From Planctomycetota bacterium (GTDB lineage: Bacteria > Planctomycetota > Planctomycetia > Pirellulales > PALSA-1355): a stretch of 64,000 nucleotides of DNA. This document shows, one piece after another, positions 9,916-19,140 of this stretch. The stretch covers positions 1-64,000 of the forward strand of contig QQVE01000035.1 of assembly GCA_003389325.1 (NCBI GenBank). Reading direction: 5' to 3'. Under the pieces are notes generated by a model. The model ran no database searches. It had not been told where the DNA came from and saw only the letters and a list, made by a program, of their open reading frames with translations. Positions within the stretch are counted from its first letter, which is position 1, and the number at the start of each line of letters is the position of its first letter. The position numbers and the translations under genes were made by a program.

Positions 9916-11067
9916 GTGGCTACCACTGTAGACCCGAAGCAGTCGAGAAAGCCCACCGTGCGACGACGAGAACTCGAAGTTGACAAGCTGTTTACGGCGC
10001 TGGTGAAGCTGGAAGGAAGCGACCTGCACCTGAAGGCCGAGTGCCCGCCCCACGTCCGCGTGAAGGGAAGCCTGCGCCCGCTAAACCGCGGACCGATCGA
10101 CGACGAAGAGATGGAGCGTCTGCTGATGCCCATGCTCGACGAGCGGCAGCGGAAGATCTTCGACGAGACCGGCGGCGCCGATTTCGCGCACGCGATGGAG
10201 GTGGACGGCGTGCGGTGGCGGTTCCGCGTCAACATGCTCAAGCAGATGGGCCACATGGGCCTGGTCGCCCGGCGGGTGAGCAACTGGATTCCCGACTTCG
10301 AGGGCTTGCACCTGCCGCCCACGATGGAATCGCTCTGCAAGTTCGATCAGGGCATGGTGCTGCTGGCCGGCGTCACCGGCTCGGGTAAGACGACCACGAT
10401 CGCCTCGATGCTCAACTGGATCAACGCCCACTACCGCAAGCACATCCTCACGCTCGAAGACCCGATCGAATTCATCTACACCGAAGACAAGTGCCTGATC
10501 AACCAGCGCGAGATCGGGCTGGACGTGCTCGACTTCGAAATTGGCATGAAGCATGCCGTGCGTGAAGATCCCGACGTGATGCTGGTGGGCGAAATGCGTG
10601 ACCGCGAGACGTTCATGACGGCGATTCACGCCGCGGAAACCGGCCACCTGGTGTTCGGCACGATTCACGCCAGTAGTGCCTCGACCACGATCGGCCGTAT
10701 TCTCGACTTGTTCCCCTCGGACATGCACCCGGCCTTGCGTAGCGCGATCGCCTTCAACATGCGGGGCATCGTGGCCCAGAAGCTGTTGCCCTCGATCAAG
10801 CCGGGGGTGAGCCGCGTGCCGACGGTCGAGATCATGACGTTCAGCCCGACGGTGCGGAAGCTGATCCTGGAGGAGAAGGACGACAAGCTTTCCGACGCGA
10901 TCCGCATGTCGGCCCGAGACGGCATGCAGGACTTTACGATGAGCCTGACGGACCTGGTGAACCAAGACCTGATCGACCGTGCCGTCGCATTGGAGGTGGC
11001 GCCGAACACCGAAGCCCTGAAGATGGCCTTGAAGGGCATCGCCGTTTCGACCCCCGGAATCCTCTGA
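9916..11067 (+). CDS. PilT-type ATPase
   Basis: ATPase of the T2SS/T4P family, 383 residues, closest to the PilT retraction motor. All nucleotide-binding elements are intact: Walker A GVTGSGKT (152-159), Asp box LTLEDPIEF, Walker B VMLVGEMRD with E226, and the His box GTIHASS. The start is GTG at 9916, preceded by AGAAGGAGAC at good spacing. The next gene starts inside its stop (TGATG), so the two are translationally coupled. No pilin, PilC or secretin genes are nearby, which leaves the motor's target open. It could drive type IV pilus retraction or act with the coupled membrane protein. Confidence 0.9.
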   Translation: MATTVDPKQSRKPTVRRRELEVDKLFTALVKLEGSDLHLKAECPPHVRVKGSLRPLNRGPIDDEEMERLLMPMLDERQRKIFDETGGADFAHAMEVDGVRWRFRVNMLKQMGHMGLVARRVSNWIPDFEGLHLPPTMESLCKFDQGMVLLAGVTGSGKTTTIASMLNWINAHYRKHILTLEDPIEFIYTEDKCLINQREIGLDVLDFEIGMKHAVREDPDVMLVGEMRDRETFMTAIHAAETGHLVFGTIHASSASTTIGRILDLFPSDMHPALRSAIAFNMRGIVAQKLLPSIKPGVSRVPTVEIMTFSPTVRKLILEEKDDKLSDAIRMSARDGMQDFTMSLTDLVNQDLIDRAVALEVAPNTEALKMALKGIAVSTPGIL

Positions 11068-12827
11068 TGCTTCGTGCGTTGTTCGTGTGCACCGCCGTCG
11101 CGGTCGTGTGGGCCGCCGACGCGCAGGCGGTTTTTGCGGCCGAGGCCGAGCTCTGGCCCTCGACCGGACCGTTCTACCGTGACACCGGCTACTACCTGAG
11201 CCCCTGGAAGATCCTGGCCTCGTGGCTGGTCTTTCTGTGCTGGGTGCGCACCACCGATTGGGTCAGCCAGGACACGCAGGACCTCAAGCTGCGCTGGAAG
11301 ATGTGGAACGCGATCGTGTTCTTCACGTTCTTCGTGGCGCTGCTGCTGTTCTGGATCATTCCGGTGTTCTTCGTCGGCTTTCCGGTGTTGCTGCTCGCCT
11401 ACGCGGTGCCGCTGGGCGTGTACATCAACTACCGCAACAAGCAGGTCAAGTCGACGTACGACAAGGTGCTCAGCGGCAAGCACACGCGCCGCTGGTTCGC
11501 GCGAAAGATGAACGCCATCGGCATCAAGATGGAAGGGGCCGACATTGACCCCCGCGATCTGGGCCCCCAGATCACGTACCGGCCGATGGGCGCCGCCTCG
11601 GAGCGCGACGACAACGTCAATCTGCTCACCGTGCGGCAGCACCCCGCCTACATGCCCTCGCGCGAGCTGCTCGACGACGCCGTGAACCAGCGGGCCACGC
11701 ACGTCATGCTCGACTACACCTCGCAGGGCGTGGGCGTCCGCTACCAGGTCGACGGCGTCTGGCACGACCGCTCCTCGCTGGAGCGGGCCGACGGCGATCC
11801 GGTGCTCGAGGTGTACAAGACGCTCGCGGCGCTGAAACCCAAGGACCGCCGCTCGCGGCAGTCGGGCAAGTTCGGCGTCGACGCCGGCAAGGAAAAACTC
11901 ACCTGCAAGATCGCCAGCCAGGGCACGCAAAACGGCGAGCGCGTCGTGCTGCAGCTCGAACAGGACAAGGTTCCCAAGCTGTCGCTCGACGATATCGGCA
12001 TGCGGACCAAGACCCAGGAACGTCTGGCCGAGCTGATCTCGCAACCGGGGTTGATCGTGTTTTCCTCGATGCCCGGCGGCGGGCTCACGACGACGATCGA
12101 CCAGGTGCTGTCGAACACCGACCGGTTCACGCGATCGTTCAGCGAGGTGATCGATTCGGACAAGCCGCACCACGACATCGAGAACGTGGCTCCCGCGAAG
12201 TATTCCAGCGCCGCGGGGCAAACCCCCGCCTCGATCCTGCCCAAGCTGATTCGCGAGTATCCCGACGTGATCGTGCTGCGCGACGTGGCCGATCTGGAAA
12301 CGCTGTCGATCCTGTGCGATCAACCCGGCGAAGACCGCACGGTGATCACCAGCACCCGGGCCAAGGAGGCGGTCGAGGCGCTGCTGCGGATCATGATGCT
12401 CAAGATACCGCCGGCCGAATTCGCGCAGGCCGTCACCGCGGTGGTGAACGTGCGGCTGGTGCGCAAGCTGTGCGAGAAGTGCCGCGAGGCGTACCCGCCG
12501 CCGGCCAAGGTGTTGCAGCAGATGGGGCTGCCGGCCGGCCGCATCGAGGCCCTCTACCGTCCGCCCACCGAGCCGATCGACCCCAAGCATCCCGAAGTGG
12601 TCTGCGACGCTTGCAACGGCGTGGGCTACGTGGGCCGCACCGGCATTTTCGAACTGCTGGTCGTCGACGACCTGATGCGCAAGATGCTCACCACCGCGCC
12701 CAAGCTCGACAAGCTGCGGGCCGCGGCCCGCAAGTCGAAGCATCGCTCGCTGCAGGACGAGGGGGTGCTGCTCGTGGCCCGGGGCGTCACGTCGCTGCAG
12801 GAACTGTTGCGCGTACTGAAACAATAG
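11067..12827 (+). CDS. Membrane-anchored GspE/PilB-like protein with degenerate ATP site
   Basis: Protein of 586 residues. Residues 1-25 form a signal-like helix, and two further membrane segments lie near 48-60 and 88-125. From about 180 onward it has the fold order of GspE/PilB ATPases, ending with the zinc site CEKC and CDAC followed by GVGYVGRTGIFELL. The catalytic motifs are replaced: the Walker A position reads MPGGGLTTT (335-343) with Leu340 in place of the essential Lys, Walker B reads VIVLRDVAD without the Glu, and the His box reads VITSTRAKEA without the His. It is therefore probably not an ATPase. It is coupled to the intact PilT-type gene by a TGATG overlap and may be its membrane partner or scaffold. 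Confidence 0.82.
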   Translation: MLRALFVCTAVAVVWAADAQAVFAAEAELWPSTGPFYRDTGYYLSPWKILASWLVFLCWVRTTDWVSQDTQDLKLRWKMWNAIVFFTFFVALLLFWIIPVFFVGFPVLLLAYAVPLGVYINYRNKQVKSTYDKVLSGKHTRRWFARKMNAIGIKMEGADIDPRDLGPQITYRPMGAASERDDNVNLLTVRQHPAYMPSRELLDDAVNQRATHVMLDYTSQGVGVRYQVDGVWHDRSSLERADGDPVLEVYKTLAALKPKDRRSRQSGKFGVDAGKEKLTCKIASQGTQNGERVVLQLEQDKVPKLSLDDIGMRTKTQERLAELISQPGLIVFSSMPGGGLTTTIDQVLSNTDRFTRSFSEVIDSDKPHHDIENVAPAKYSSAAGQTPASILPKLIREYPDVIVLRDVADLETLSILCDQPGEDRTVITSTRAKEAVEALLRIMMLKIPPAEFAQAVTAVVNVRLVRKLCEKCREAYPPPAKVLQQMGLPAGRIEALYRPPTEPIDPKHPEVVCDACNGVGYVGRTGIFELLVVDDLMRKMLTTAPKLDKLRAAARKSKHRSLQDEGVLLVARGVTSLQELLRVLKQ

Positions 12828-12844
12828 AGTCGGGGAAATAGCGC

Positions 12845-13453
12845 ATGTTGGTTGCCGTCATTCTGGGACTGGTGTTCGTCACGGTCTTCGCGTCGTTGAT
12901 GACGCAGGGCTTGTGGAGCAACACGATCCACCTGGTCAACGTGATCACCGCGGCGCTGATCGCCACGAACTACTTTGAGCCGGTGGCCGATTTTCTCGAT
13001 CGCCAGGAACCCTCCTGGACCTACGCCTGGGACTTTATCGCCCTGTGGATCTTGTTCGGCTTCATGATGATCGTGCTCCGCATGCTCACCGACTTTGCAT
13101 CGCGGTTCAAAGTGCGTTTCTTCATGCCCGTCGAGAAGGCCGGCGGCATCATCATGGCCCTCTGGGTCAGTTGGATCGTGGTGTGCTTCACGACGATGAC
13201 GCTGCACACGGCGCCGCTTGCGCGCAATTTCCTGCGGGGCGGCTTTCAGCGCGATCCCGAGGCCACGATGCTGTTCGGCCTGCAGCCCGACCGCGTCTGG
13301 CTGGGCTGGGTGAACCGCGAATCGCGGGGGACGCTGTCCCGGTTCCGCGGGATTAACGAGTTCGACGATCGCGGCGAGTTCATCCTCCGCTACGGCAATC
13401 GCCGCGGCGAGTTCGAGGGTCAGATGACCTTCACCAAGAGCGCCGGCCAATAG
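12845..13453 (+). CDS. CvpA-like membrane protein
   Basis: Protein of 202 residues with four hydrophobic segments near 2-20, 29-45, 60-80 and 96-118, followed by a charged tail of about 80 residues. The layout and the GGIIMALWVSW segment resemble the CvpA family. The gene begins 17 bases after the GspE-like gene and is the third member of that operon. CvpA-type proteins are linked to envelope integrity and secretion in other bacteria; the role here is inferred from context only. Confidence 0.65.
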   Translation: MLVAVILGLVFVTVFASLMTQGLWSNTIHLVNVITAALIATNYFEPVADFLDRQEPSWTYAWDFIALWILFGFMMIVLRMLTDFASRFKVRFFMPVEKAGGIIMALWVSWIVVCFTTMTLHTAPLARNFLRGGFQRDPEATMLFGLQPDRVWLGWVNRESRGTLSRFRGINEFDDRGEFILRYGNRRGEFEGQMTFTKSAGQ

Positions 13454-13630
13454 TCGCCCGAGCCCGTGCGGCCCATGGCGGCGCGGCCAAGAGCCAATTC
13501 CGGCCCTTGCCAGGCGAATGACTCCCAGACTGCTCTTGCGCGTTGGGGCCTGGATGCGTAAGTTAGTCTTTCCGTGGGGCGTCGACAGCCCTGCTGATCG
13601 AAACCGGTCGCGCCGGAGGAAGGGCCGCAG

Positions 13631-14629
13631 ATGTCTATCGAATTTCGCTGTGAGAGTTGCGGCAAGCTGCTGCGCACGCCGCCGGGAACCGAAGGCAAGC
13701 AAGCCAAGTGTCCGCAGTGCGGCAGCGTCCAGACGATCCCCAGCGAGAGCGCCTTTACGCCGCCGCCGCGCGATCCGGAGTTCATGAAGGCTCCGGCCAT
13801 GCCCTCTTCCGCGGCGCCGCCGCCCGAGGCGAGCGCCAATCCTTACTCGTCGCCGACGGCGATGGCCGATCCCGAGGTCGCTGCCGGCGGCTTCCATCCT
13901 TCCCGCATCGACCTGGGAGAGACCTTCAGCCGCACCTGGCAGATCTACAAGAGCCGGCTGGGGGCTACCCTGGGCGGCGCGCTACTGGCCTGGTTTATGA
14001 TGGCCGTCTGCAATGGACTGACCAACGCCCTGATCGCACCGATTGGCATGGCCATCGGCGACGACGCGGGCCTGGCCGTGAATTTCATTCTGACCCAGTT
14101 GGCCTCGATTGCGGTCTCGGCTTTCTTCCTCGTGGGCATCGCTCGCTACACGCTACAGATCGCCCGTGGGCAGCCCGCCGAGATCGGCCAGATCTTTAGC
14201 GGCGGACCGCTCTTTCTGCGGGCGTTCGCGATTCAACTGGTGCTCTTCGTCGGCACGGCGATCGGAATGTTGCTGCTGATCATTCCCGGCGTTATCGTGG
14301 CGCTGATGCTCTCGCAGAGCATTTTCGTACTGGCGGACCACGGCACCGGCGTCGGCGATTCGCTGCGGCTCTCGATGACGGCCATGAAGGGCAACAAGCT
14401 CACGCTGTTCGCCCTCTACCTGGTAACCGGGCTGTTGGCGATCGTGGTGATCGTGTTCACCTGCTTCATCGGCTTCTTTTTTGTCGTGCCGTTCTTCTTC
14501 CTGATGACCGCCGTGGTCTACCTCGGCGTGACCGGGCAGGCGACGATGCTCGACGTTGCCGCCGGATACGAAACCGAACGCGGTTTCTCGGCAACCGGGG
14601 CGATGCCGCCGCCCGAACCCAACGCCTGA
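13631..14629 (+). CDS. Zinc-ribbon multi-pass membrane protein
   Basis: Protein of 332 residues. The N terminus is a zinc ribbon with C7, C10, C27 and C30, the same positions as in the M48 peptidase at 6148. A Pro/Ala-rich linker runs to about residue 90. The rest has about five membrane helices, rich in Phe, Leu and Ile, resembling bacterial membrane families of the DUF975 or glycerophosphodiesterase membrane-domain kind. The start at 13631 is preceded by GGAGGAAGGG. Function unknown. An in-frame copy of its last membrane hairpin follows its stop codon. Confidence 0.75.
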   Translation: MSIEFRCESCGKLLRTPPGTEGKQAKCPQCGSVQTIPSESAFTPPPRDPEFMKAPAMPSSAAPPPEASANPYSSPTAMADPEVAAGGFHPSRIDLGETFSRTWQIYKSRLGATLGGALLAWFMMAVCNGLTNALIAPIGMAIGDDAGLAVNFILTQLASIAVSAFFLVGIARYTLQIARGQPAEIGQIFSGGPLFLRAFAIQLVLFVGTAIGMLLLIIPGVIVALMLSQSIFVLADHGTGVGDSLRLSMTAMKGNKLTLFALYLVTGLLAIVVIVFTCFIGFFFVVPFFFLMTAVVYLGVTGQATMLDVAAGYETERGFSATGAMPPPEPNA

Positions 14630-14644
14630 TCGCCCGAGGGTAGC

Positions 14645-14908
14645 TTGCGCACGATCGCCGGGGGCCGTCGTCCCGACCGGCGTGAAGGAGCATTCTCCGC
14701 AATCGGCCTGTCGCTACGGATCATGGCCAAGAATCTTCTCACGGGCATGGCGCTGCTGCTGGTGGTTGCGCTCACCGGTAGCTTGTTGAACCTGGTTACT
14801 TGCGGACTGGCTGGCCTGCTGACGACTCCGTTCCAGTTTCTCTTGCTGGCGGTGATCTATCTGCGTGCAACGAATCAGCCCATCGTGGGCGATCGCGCAT
14901 CCGCATGA
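14645..14908 (+). pseudogene. Partial duplicate of upstream membrane protein C terminus
   Basis: This 87-codon frame begins with TTG and lies in the same frame as the preceding gene, only five codons after its TGA. Its sequence aligns by eye with the last two helices of that protein: the upstream TCFIGFFFVVPFFFLMTAVV matches TCGLAGLLTTPFQFLLLAVI here, followed by VYLGVTGQ and IYLRATNQ. It lacks the zinc ribbon and the first helices. It is either a remnant of a tandem duplication or a small expressed protein. The start codon and a GAGGG before it would allow translation. Confidence 0.45.
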
Positions 14909-14934
14909 CCTCGAGTGGAATCGCGACCCCGATC

Positions 14935-15807
14935 CTACCGCGGCTTGGCCGCGATGGTGCCGGTCTCGGGGCTGCTGGCCGTGGCATAGAGCTTTTTGGG
15001 GATGCGGCCGGCCAGGTAGGCCAGGCGGCCGGCTTCGACGCCGGCTTTCATGGCCCGGGCCATTCGCAACGGATCGGCCGCGTGGGCGATACCCGTGTTC
15101 AAGAGCACCCCGTCGACGCCTAGTTCCATGGCAATCGTCACGTCGCTGGCCGTGCCCACGCCGGCATCGACGATCACCGGGTAGTCGGGATCGCCGTCCT
15201 TGAGGTATTCCAGGCAGATGCGGATGGCATTGGGGTTGAGGATGCCCTGCCCCGAGCCGATCGGGCTGCCCGCGGGCATCACGCTCGAGGCGCCGGCCTC
15301 TTTCAGCCGCCGGGCGACGATCGGGTCGTCGCTGGTATAGCACAGCACCGCAAAGCCTTCGGCCACCAGCCGCTCGGTCGCTTCCAGCGTGGCCACCGGA
15401 TCGGGCAGCAGCGTCTTGGTGTCGCCCAGCACTTCGAGCTTCACCCAGTCGGCGCCGGGGTTCTCCAGGCCCGAGAGGATCTCGCGTCCCAGCCGGGCCA
15501 CGCGCACCGCGTCGTCGGCGCTGAAGCAGCCGGCCGTGTTGGGCAACAGCGTGTAGCGGCGGGTGTCGATGAAATCGAGAATGTTCTGCCCGCGGCTGTC
15601 GATCAGCCGCTCGCGACGCACGGCGACGGTGATGCACTCGGTGGCCGAGGCGGCCAGGGCCTCGCCCATCAGCTCATAGCTGGCGTACTTGCCGGTGCCG
15701 ACGATCAGCCGGCTGGAAAAAGTGTGCGTGCCGATGCGCAGGCCGTCGTCCTGCTGCGGGGAGGTTTCGAGCTGCGTGCTGCTGGCGGTCATGCGTTCGT
15801 GGTCCAT
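14935..15807 (-). CDS. thiG: Thiazole synthase
   Basis: ThiG builds the thiazole ring of thiamine from deoxyxylulose phosphate, dehydroglycine and the thiocarboxylate on ThiS. The 290-residue protein has the Schiff-base lysine K123 in WVKLEVLGD, the loop PIGSGQG and the phosphate-binding segment [10 protein letters not shown]. An N-terminal extension of about 20 residues precedes the usual family start. A second ATG at 15792 could also be used. It lies 41 bases downstream of thiS on the same strand, the normal order for thiazole genes. Confidence 0.96.
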   Translation of the reverse strand: MDHERMTASSTQLETSPQQDDGLRIGTHTFSSRLIVGTGKYASYELMGEALAASATECITVAVRRERLIDSRGQNILDFIDTRRYTLLPNTAGCFSADDAVRVARLGREILSGLENPGADWVKLEVLGDTKTLLPDPVATLEATERLVAEGFAVLCYTSDDPIVARRLKEAGASSVMPAGSPIGSGQGILNPNAIRICLEYLKDGDPDYPVIVDAGVGTASDVTIAMELGVDGVLLNTGIAHAADPLRMARAMKAGVEAGRLAYLAGRIPKKLYATASSPETGTIAAKPR

Positions 15808-15848
15808 CCACTCGTTGATTTCGAAGCGTTGCCCGGGGCACCCGCGCT

Positions 15849-16049
15849 TTAGCCGCCGCCGACCAGGGTCACGACCTCGAGCTGGTCGTCTTCGTGCAGC
15901 TTGTGGTCGGCGTGCTGGGCGCGGGGCACGAGCTGTAAGTTTACCTCGACGGCCACATGTCGGGCAGCCATGTCCAACGCGTCGAGCAGCGCTGAGATGG
16001 TCGTGCCCTCGGGCACGTCGTGCGGGGTGCCGTTAACCAGGATGTTCAC
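15849..16049 (-). CDS. thiS: Sulfur carrier protein ThiS
   Basis: Ubiquitin-fold sulfur carrier of 66 residues ending in the diagnostic Gly-Gly tail (VTLVGGG), which is adenylated and thiocarboxylated before delivering sulfur to ThiG. The start is GTG at 16049 ([16 protein letters not shown] follows). The open frame continues upstream without a stop, so gene callers may overextend it. Followed directly by thiG. Confidence 0.92.
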   Translation of the reverse strand: MNILVNGTPHDVPEGTTISALLDALDMAARHVAVEVNLQLVPRAQHADHKLHEDDQLEVVTLVGGG

Positions 16050-16096
16050 TTTGGGCGGGGGTGCGTGGGCTGTAGGGTCGATCTGCAAACAATGAC

Positions 16097-16657
16097 TCAA
16101 GGTTCGCCGCGGGGCTTTCGGGCTGGCGGCAGCGCCGGCTGGTTGTCGCGAATCGGCGTGGTGCGGAACTGCCAGTGATCGAGCTTCTCCAGCGGCAGGC
16201 GCATCGGAATCGGCGACGTGTAGCGCCCGGCGACCCAGGGCACGCCGTAGGCCACGACCTGCCCGGTGGACATTTCGGCGACATACACGGCCGTGCGTCC
16301 CAATTGGCCGGCCGAGACGATCTGTCGAAAGTTGCTGATGCCGGTCACGATCCGATACTGCGGACTCTTGCCGGCTGGCAGCGGCAGGTCGCGCGACACG
16401 TTGTATTCGTACCAGGTGTTGAAGCGCCGCGTCTGCACGTTCAGCGCCGCGGCTTTCAGTTCGCCGGTCACCGAGTCGAGCACGAAGATGCCTTCGACGT
16501 TCTCGTCCAGCGGCCCGGTGGCGATGGCAAAGTTGTCTTGGCCGTGCGTGGCCACGGCGTGCACCGGCACCTGGGGCCAGTAGCCGCCGAGGTTCAGCCC
16601 GAGCACCAGTCCGGCTGCCAGACCGACCAACAGCCACACGCTGCGTGAGTTCGCCAT
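16097..16657 (-). CDS. Membrane-anchored hypothetical protein
   Basis: Protein of 186 residues with one N-terminal hydrophobic helix (about 6-25) acting as a signal anchor, then a soluble beta-rich domain (NFAIATGPLDENVEGIFVLD, later YVAEMSTGQVVAYGVPW). The ATG at 16657 is chosen because GAAAGGA lies upstream at about 9 bases; a longer frame from TTG at 16678 exists. The domain seems to describe repeated strands but matches no named family I recognise. It lies just upstream of thiS on the same strand, with a 47-base gap, so co-transcription is possible. Confidence 0.65.
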   Translation of the reverse strand: MANSRSVWLLVGLAAGLVLGLNLGGYWPQVPVHAVATHGQDNFAIATGPLDENVEGIFVLDSVTGELKAAALNVQTRRFNTWYEYNVSRDLPLPAGKSPQYRIVTGISNFRQIVSAGQLGRTAVYVAEMSTGQVVAYGVPWVAGRYTSPIPMRLPLEKLDHWQFRTTPIRDNQPALPPARKPRGEP

Positions 16658-16932
16658 GTTTCTGAGTCCTTTCGCCAACTCCGTTTGGCAGAAAAGTGTC
16701 CAGCGGGCGCCCGTCCGGCGCGGCCTCGGCAGGCGCCGCGCGGCGGTGCGAGCGCGAGAAACGCACGCTCCCTGGATCGTACCGCTTCACCCCCCCAAAA
16801 ACCAGCCGAACTCCGGCGTTCTCGGCGCTGGTTGGCCCTTTTTCGGCTAGCTGCTGGCGGCGCGGAGTGCATTTGCTAAAAAAGAGAACTTCCAACTTGC
16901 CAGCACCCTACTGACAGAGCGAGCGATACGAC

Positions 16933-18129
16933 ATGTCCACCAACGGAGCCTTGAATCGGAAACTGCGCATGGGCCTGGTCGGCGGCGGCCAGGGCGCGTT
17001 CATCGGCCGCGTGCACTGCACGGCCGCTGTGCTCGACAACCGCGCGGCGCTGGTGGCCGGAGCCCTCTCGTCGAATCCCGAGAAGGCCAAGGCCTCGGCC
17101 CCCGATTACGACATTCCGCCCGAGCGGGCCTACGGCTCCTACAACGAGATGATCGAACAGGAGTCGAAGCTGCCGGCCGAAGAGCGGATCGACTTCGTCT
17201 CGATCGCCACGCCCAACTTCACGCACTTCGACATCGCCAAGACGGCGCTGGCCGCCGGGTTCAACGTCATCTGCGACAAGCCGATGACCTTCGACCTGGC
17301 CCAGGCCGAAGAGCTGGCGGCGCTGGTGGACAAGTCGGACGCGGTGTTCGCTGTTTCGCACAACTACACCGGCTATCCGCTGGTGCGGCAGGCCCGCGCA
17401 ATGATCCTGGCGGGCGAGTTGGGCGAGATCAACGCCGTGCGCTCCAACTACATGCAGGGCTGGCTGCGGACGCGGATCGAAAGCGACGACCAGAAGCAGG
17501 CCGCCTGGCGCACCGACCCCTCGAAGAGCGGCGCGGCCGGCTGCTTTGGCGACATCGGCACGCATGCCTACAACCTGGCACGCTACATGACCGGGCTGTT
17601 GCCCGAGAGCATGAGTTGCCACCTGAAGATCTTCGAGTCGGGCCGCAAGCTCGACGACTACGGTCAGGCCGTGATCCGCTTTCAGAACGGAGCGCTGGGC
17701 TGTGTGACCGCCTCGCAGGTGAGCCACGGCCGCGAGAACGACCTGTCGATCGAGATCGACGGCACCAAGGGCTCGCTCTCCTGGCGGCAGGAAGAGCCGA
17801 ACCAGATGATCGTCCGCCGCAACGGCGAGCCGCACGCCATCTACACCCGCGACCCGAACGCCCCGTTCATGAACGAGCTGGGCGCGGCCGCCTGCCGGCT
17901 GCCGGCCGGGCACCCCGAGGCCTTCTTCGAGGCGTTTGCCAACGTGTACCGCGCAGCGTTCGACCACATGGCTGCCCGGGCCACGGGCGAAAAGTTCGAC
18001 CGCAACGATACGGTTTACCCCAACGTCAACGACGGCGTGGAAGGGATGTATTTCATCCAGCAGTCGGTTGCCAGCAGCGCCGAAGACGGCGCCTGGCTGC
18101 CGCTAGCCCACAAGCGGGCCCGGCGGTAG
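16933..18129 (+). CDS. Gfo/Idh/MocA family oxidoreductase
   Basis: NAD(P)-dependent sugar or inositol dehydrogenase-type protein of 398 residues. The N-terminal Rossmann fold begins [16 protein letters not shown], followed by the family motif CDKPMTFD with the conserved Lys-Pro, and the C-terminal alpha/beta domain carries [11 protein letters not shown], where His is the usual catalytic residue. It has no Tat signal, so it should be cytoplasmic. Planctomycetes carry many such enzymes, and the substrate cannot be told from sequence. The gene stands alone between short intergenic regions. Confidence 0.9.
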   Translation: MSTNGALNRKLRMGLVGGGQGAFIGRVHCTAAVLDNRAALVAGALSSNPEKAKASAPDYDIPPERAYGSYNEMIEQESKLPAEERIDFVSIATPNFTHFDIAKTALAAGFNVICDKPMTFDLAQAEELAALVDKSDAVFAVSHNYTGYPLVRQARAMILAGELGEINAVRSNYMQGWLRTRIESDDQKQAAWRTDPSKSGAAGCFGDIGTHAYNLARYMTGLLPESMSCHLKIFESGRKLDDYGQAVIRFQNGALGCVTASQVSHGRENDLSIEIDGTKGSLSWRQEEPNQMIVRRNGEPHAIYTRDPNAPFMNELGAAACRLPAGHPEAFFEAFANVYRAAFDHMAARATGEKFDRNDTVYPNVNDGVEGMYFIQQSVASSAEDGAWLPLAHKRARR

Positions 18130-18212
18130 GGGGAGCGGGGCAGCTTTGCTGCGCCGACACAGGGACGCGACCCATGGATGTGTCGGCTAACGGGCGGGGT
18201 GGAGTGTTTCGC

Positions 18213-18241
18213 TGGACCCGGGGTGGGGGGAGCACTAAAAT
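18213..18241 (+). promoter_or_regulatory. Candidate promoter for DUF1326 gene
   Basis: TGGACC at 18213-18218 and TAAAAT at 18236-18241 are spaced by 17 bases. The start codon is at 18322, preceded by ATAGGAGT. Inferred from consensus only. Confidence 0.45.
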
Positions 18242-18321
18242 GAACGGTCCGCCCGTTTCTGCCGACGCCGTGTACGATCGCCCTGATCCGAGGGGATCCT
18301 AACTCGATAGGAGTCTTTGCC

Positions 18322-18996
18322 ATGCTGCGTACGCTCAGCATCGTCTGTGCTTTGCTTGTGGCCGCGCCGGTCGCGCTGGCTGCGGAGCTCAGCCACACGC
18401 TCAAGGGAGATTACCTCGAAACCCGTACGTGCGACGTCTACACCGGGCCCTGCTTCGCCAACGGCCAGATTGGCCTCTCGGGCTTCGACGCGCTGATGGC
18501 CTGGAACATCGAGCGCGGCAGCTACGAAGGCGTTTCGCTGGCCGGGTTCAAGGTGGTGGTAGCCACCACGGCGAGCGACACGCTCAACTTCGGCAGCACG
18601 CTCGAGGCCAAGCCCAAGAACATTCGCTCGGTCGTCATCGTCGACAAGCAAGCCAACAAGCAACAGCGCGACGCCCTGCTGCACTTCGCCATGCAGTATG
18701 CCCCGCACGCCGGCAAGGTGGTGAAGGTCGTGTCGGCCCCGATCGAGATGAGCGCCGACCACTTCGACATCGTCGGCAAGCTGAAGGCCGGCGACTATGC
18801 CGAAGTGACGACCCGCAAGCTGCACAAGGGCGACTGCGTGTGCTCCAACGAGAGCACGTTTTATCCGCCGCTGGCGGAAGTGAAGAACGCCGTGCCGGCA
18901 TACACCGTGGCCGGCAACTTCGCCGCCCCCGGGCTGGGCACCACCTGGTCGAACCCCGGCACGCGCAGCGCGTTTTTGGCGAGCTTCTCGTACTGA
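18322..18996 (+). CDS. Exported DUF1326 family protein
   Basis: Protein of 224 residues with a clear signal peptide (MLRTLSIVCALLVAAPVALA, cleavage after about residue 20). The mature part opens with YLETRTCDVYTGPCFANGQ, the signature of DUF1326, and has further cysteines in the CVCSNES segment. Function of the family is unknown; the paired cysteines in an exported protein suggest disulfides or metal binding. A strong hairpin terminator lies 28 bases after the stop, so it is a single-gene unit. Confidence 0.85.
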   Translation: MLRTLSIVCALLVAAPVALAAELSHTLKGDYLETRTCDVYTGPCFANGQIGLSGFDALMAWNIERGSYEGVSLAGFKVVVATTASDTLNFGSTLEAKPKNIRSVVIVDKQANKQQRDALLHFAMQYAPHAGKVVKVVSAPIEMSADHFDIVGKLKAGDYAEVTTRKLHKGDCVCSNESTFYPPLAEVKNAVPAYTVAGNFAAPGLGTTWSNPGTRSAFLASFSY

Positions 18997-19024
18997 GCAA
19001 AGTTGCCTAATACGCACAGTCATC

Positions 19025-19056
19025 AAAGCCCGGGCAGGTTCCCTTGCCCGGGCTTT
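19025..19056 (+). terminator. Rho-independent terminator of DUF1326 gene
   Basis: Perfect 12-bp stem: AAAGCCCGGGCA (19025-19036) pairs with TGCCCGGGCTTT (19045-19056) around an 8-base loop, ending in TTT. Confidence 0.75.
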
Positions 19057-19140
19057 CGCGTGCGCCAGCGCGTTGGCGTGGCACCTGACGCGTGGAAACC
19101 GAGAAATGGTTGCCTTTGAGAAAAGAAGTTCACGGGCCCC

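Noticed and set aside
10665..12824. Long leftward frame (719 codons) opposite the GspE-like gene
   Set aside because: Antisense shadow of two clear ATPase-family genes; no recognisable domain.
15849..16895. Open frame of 348 codons ending in ThiS
   Set aside because: Only the last 66 codons form ThiS; the upstream part overlaps another leftward gene in a different frame. GTG at 16049 is the sensible start.
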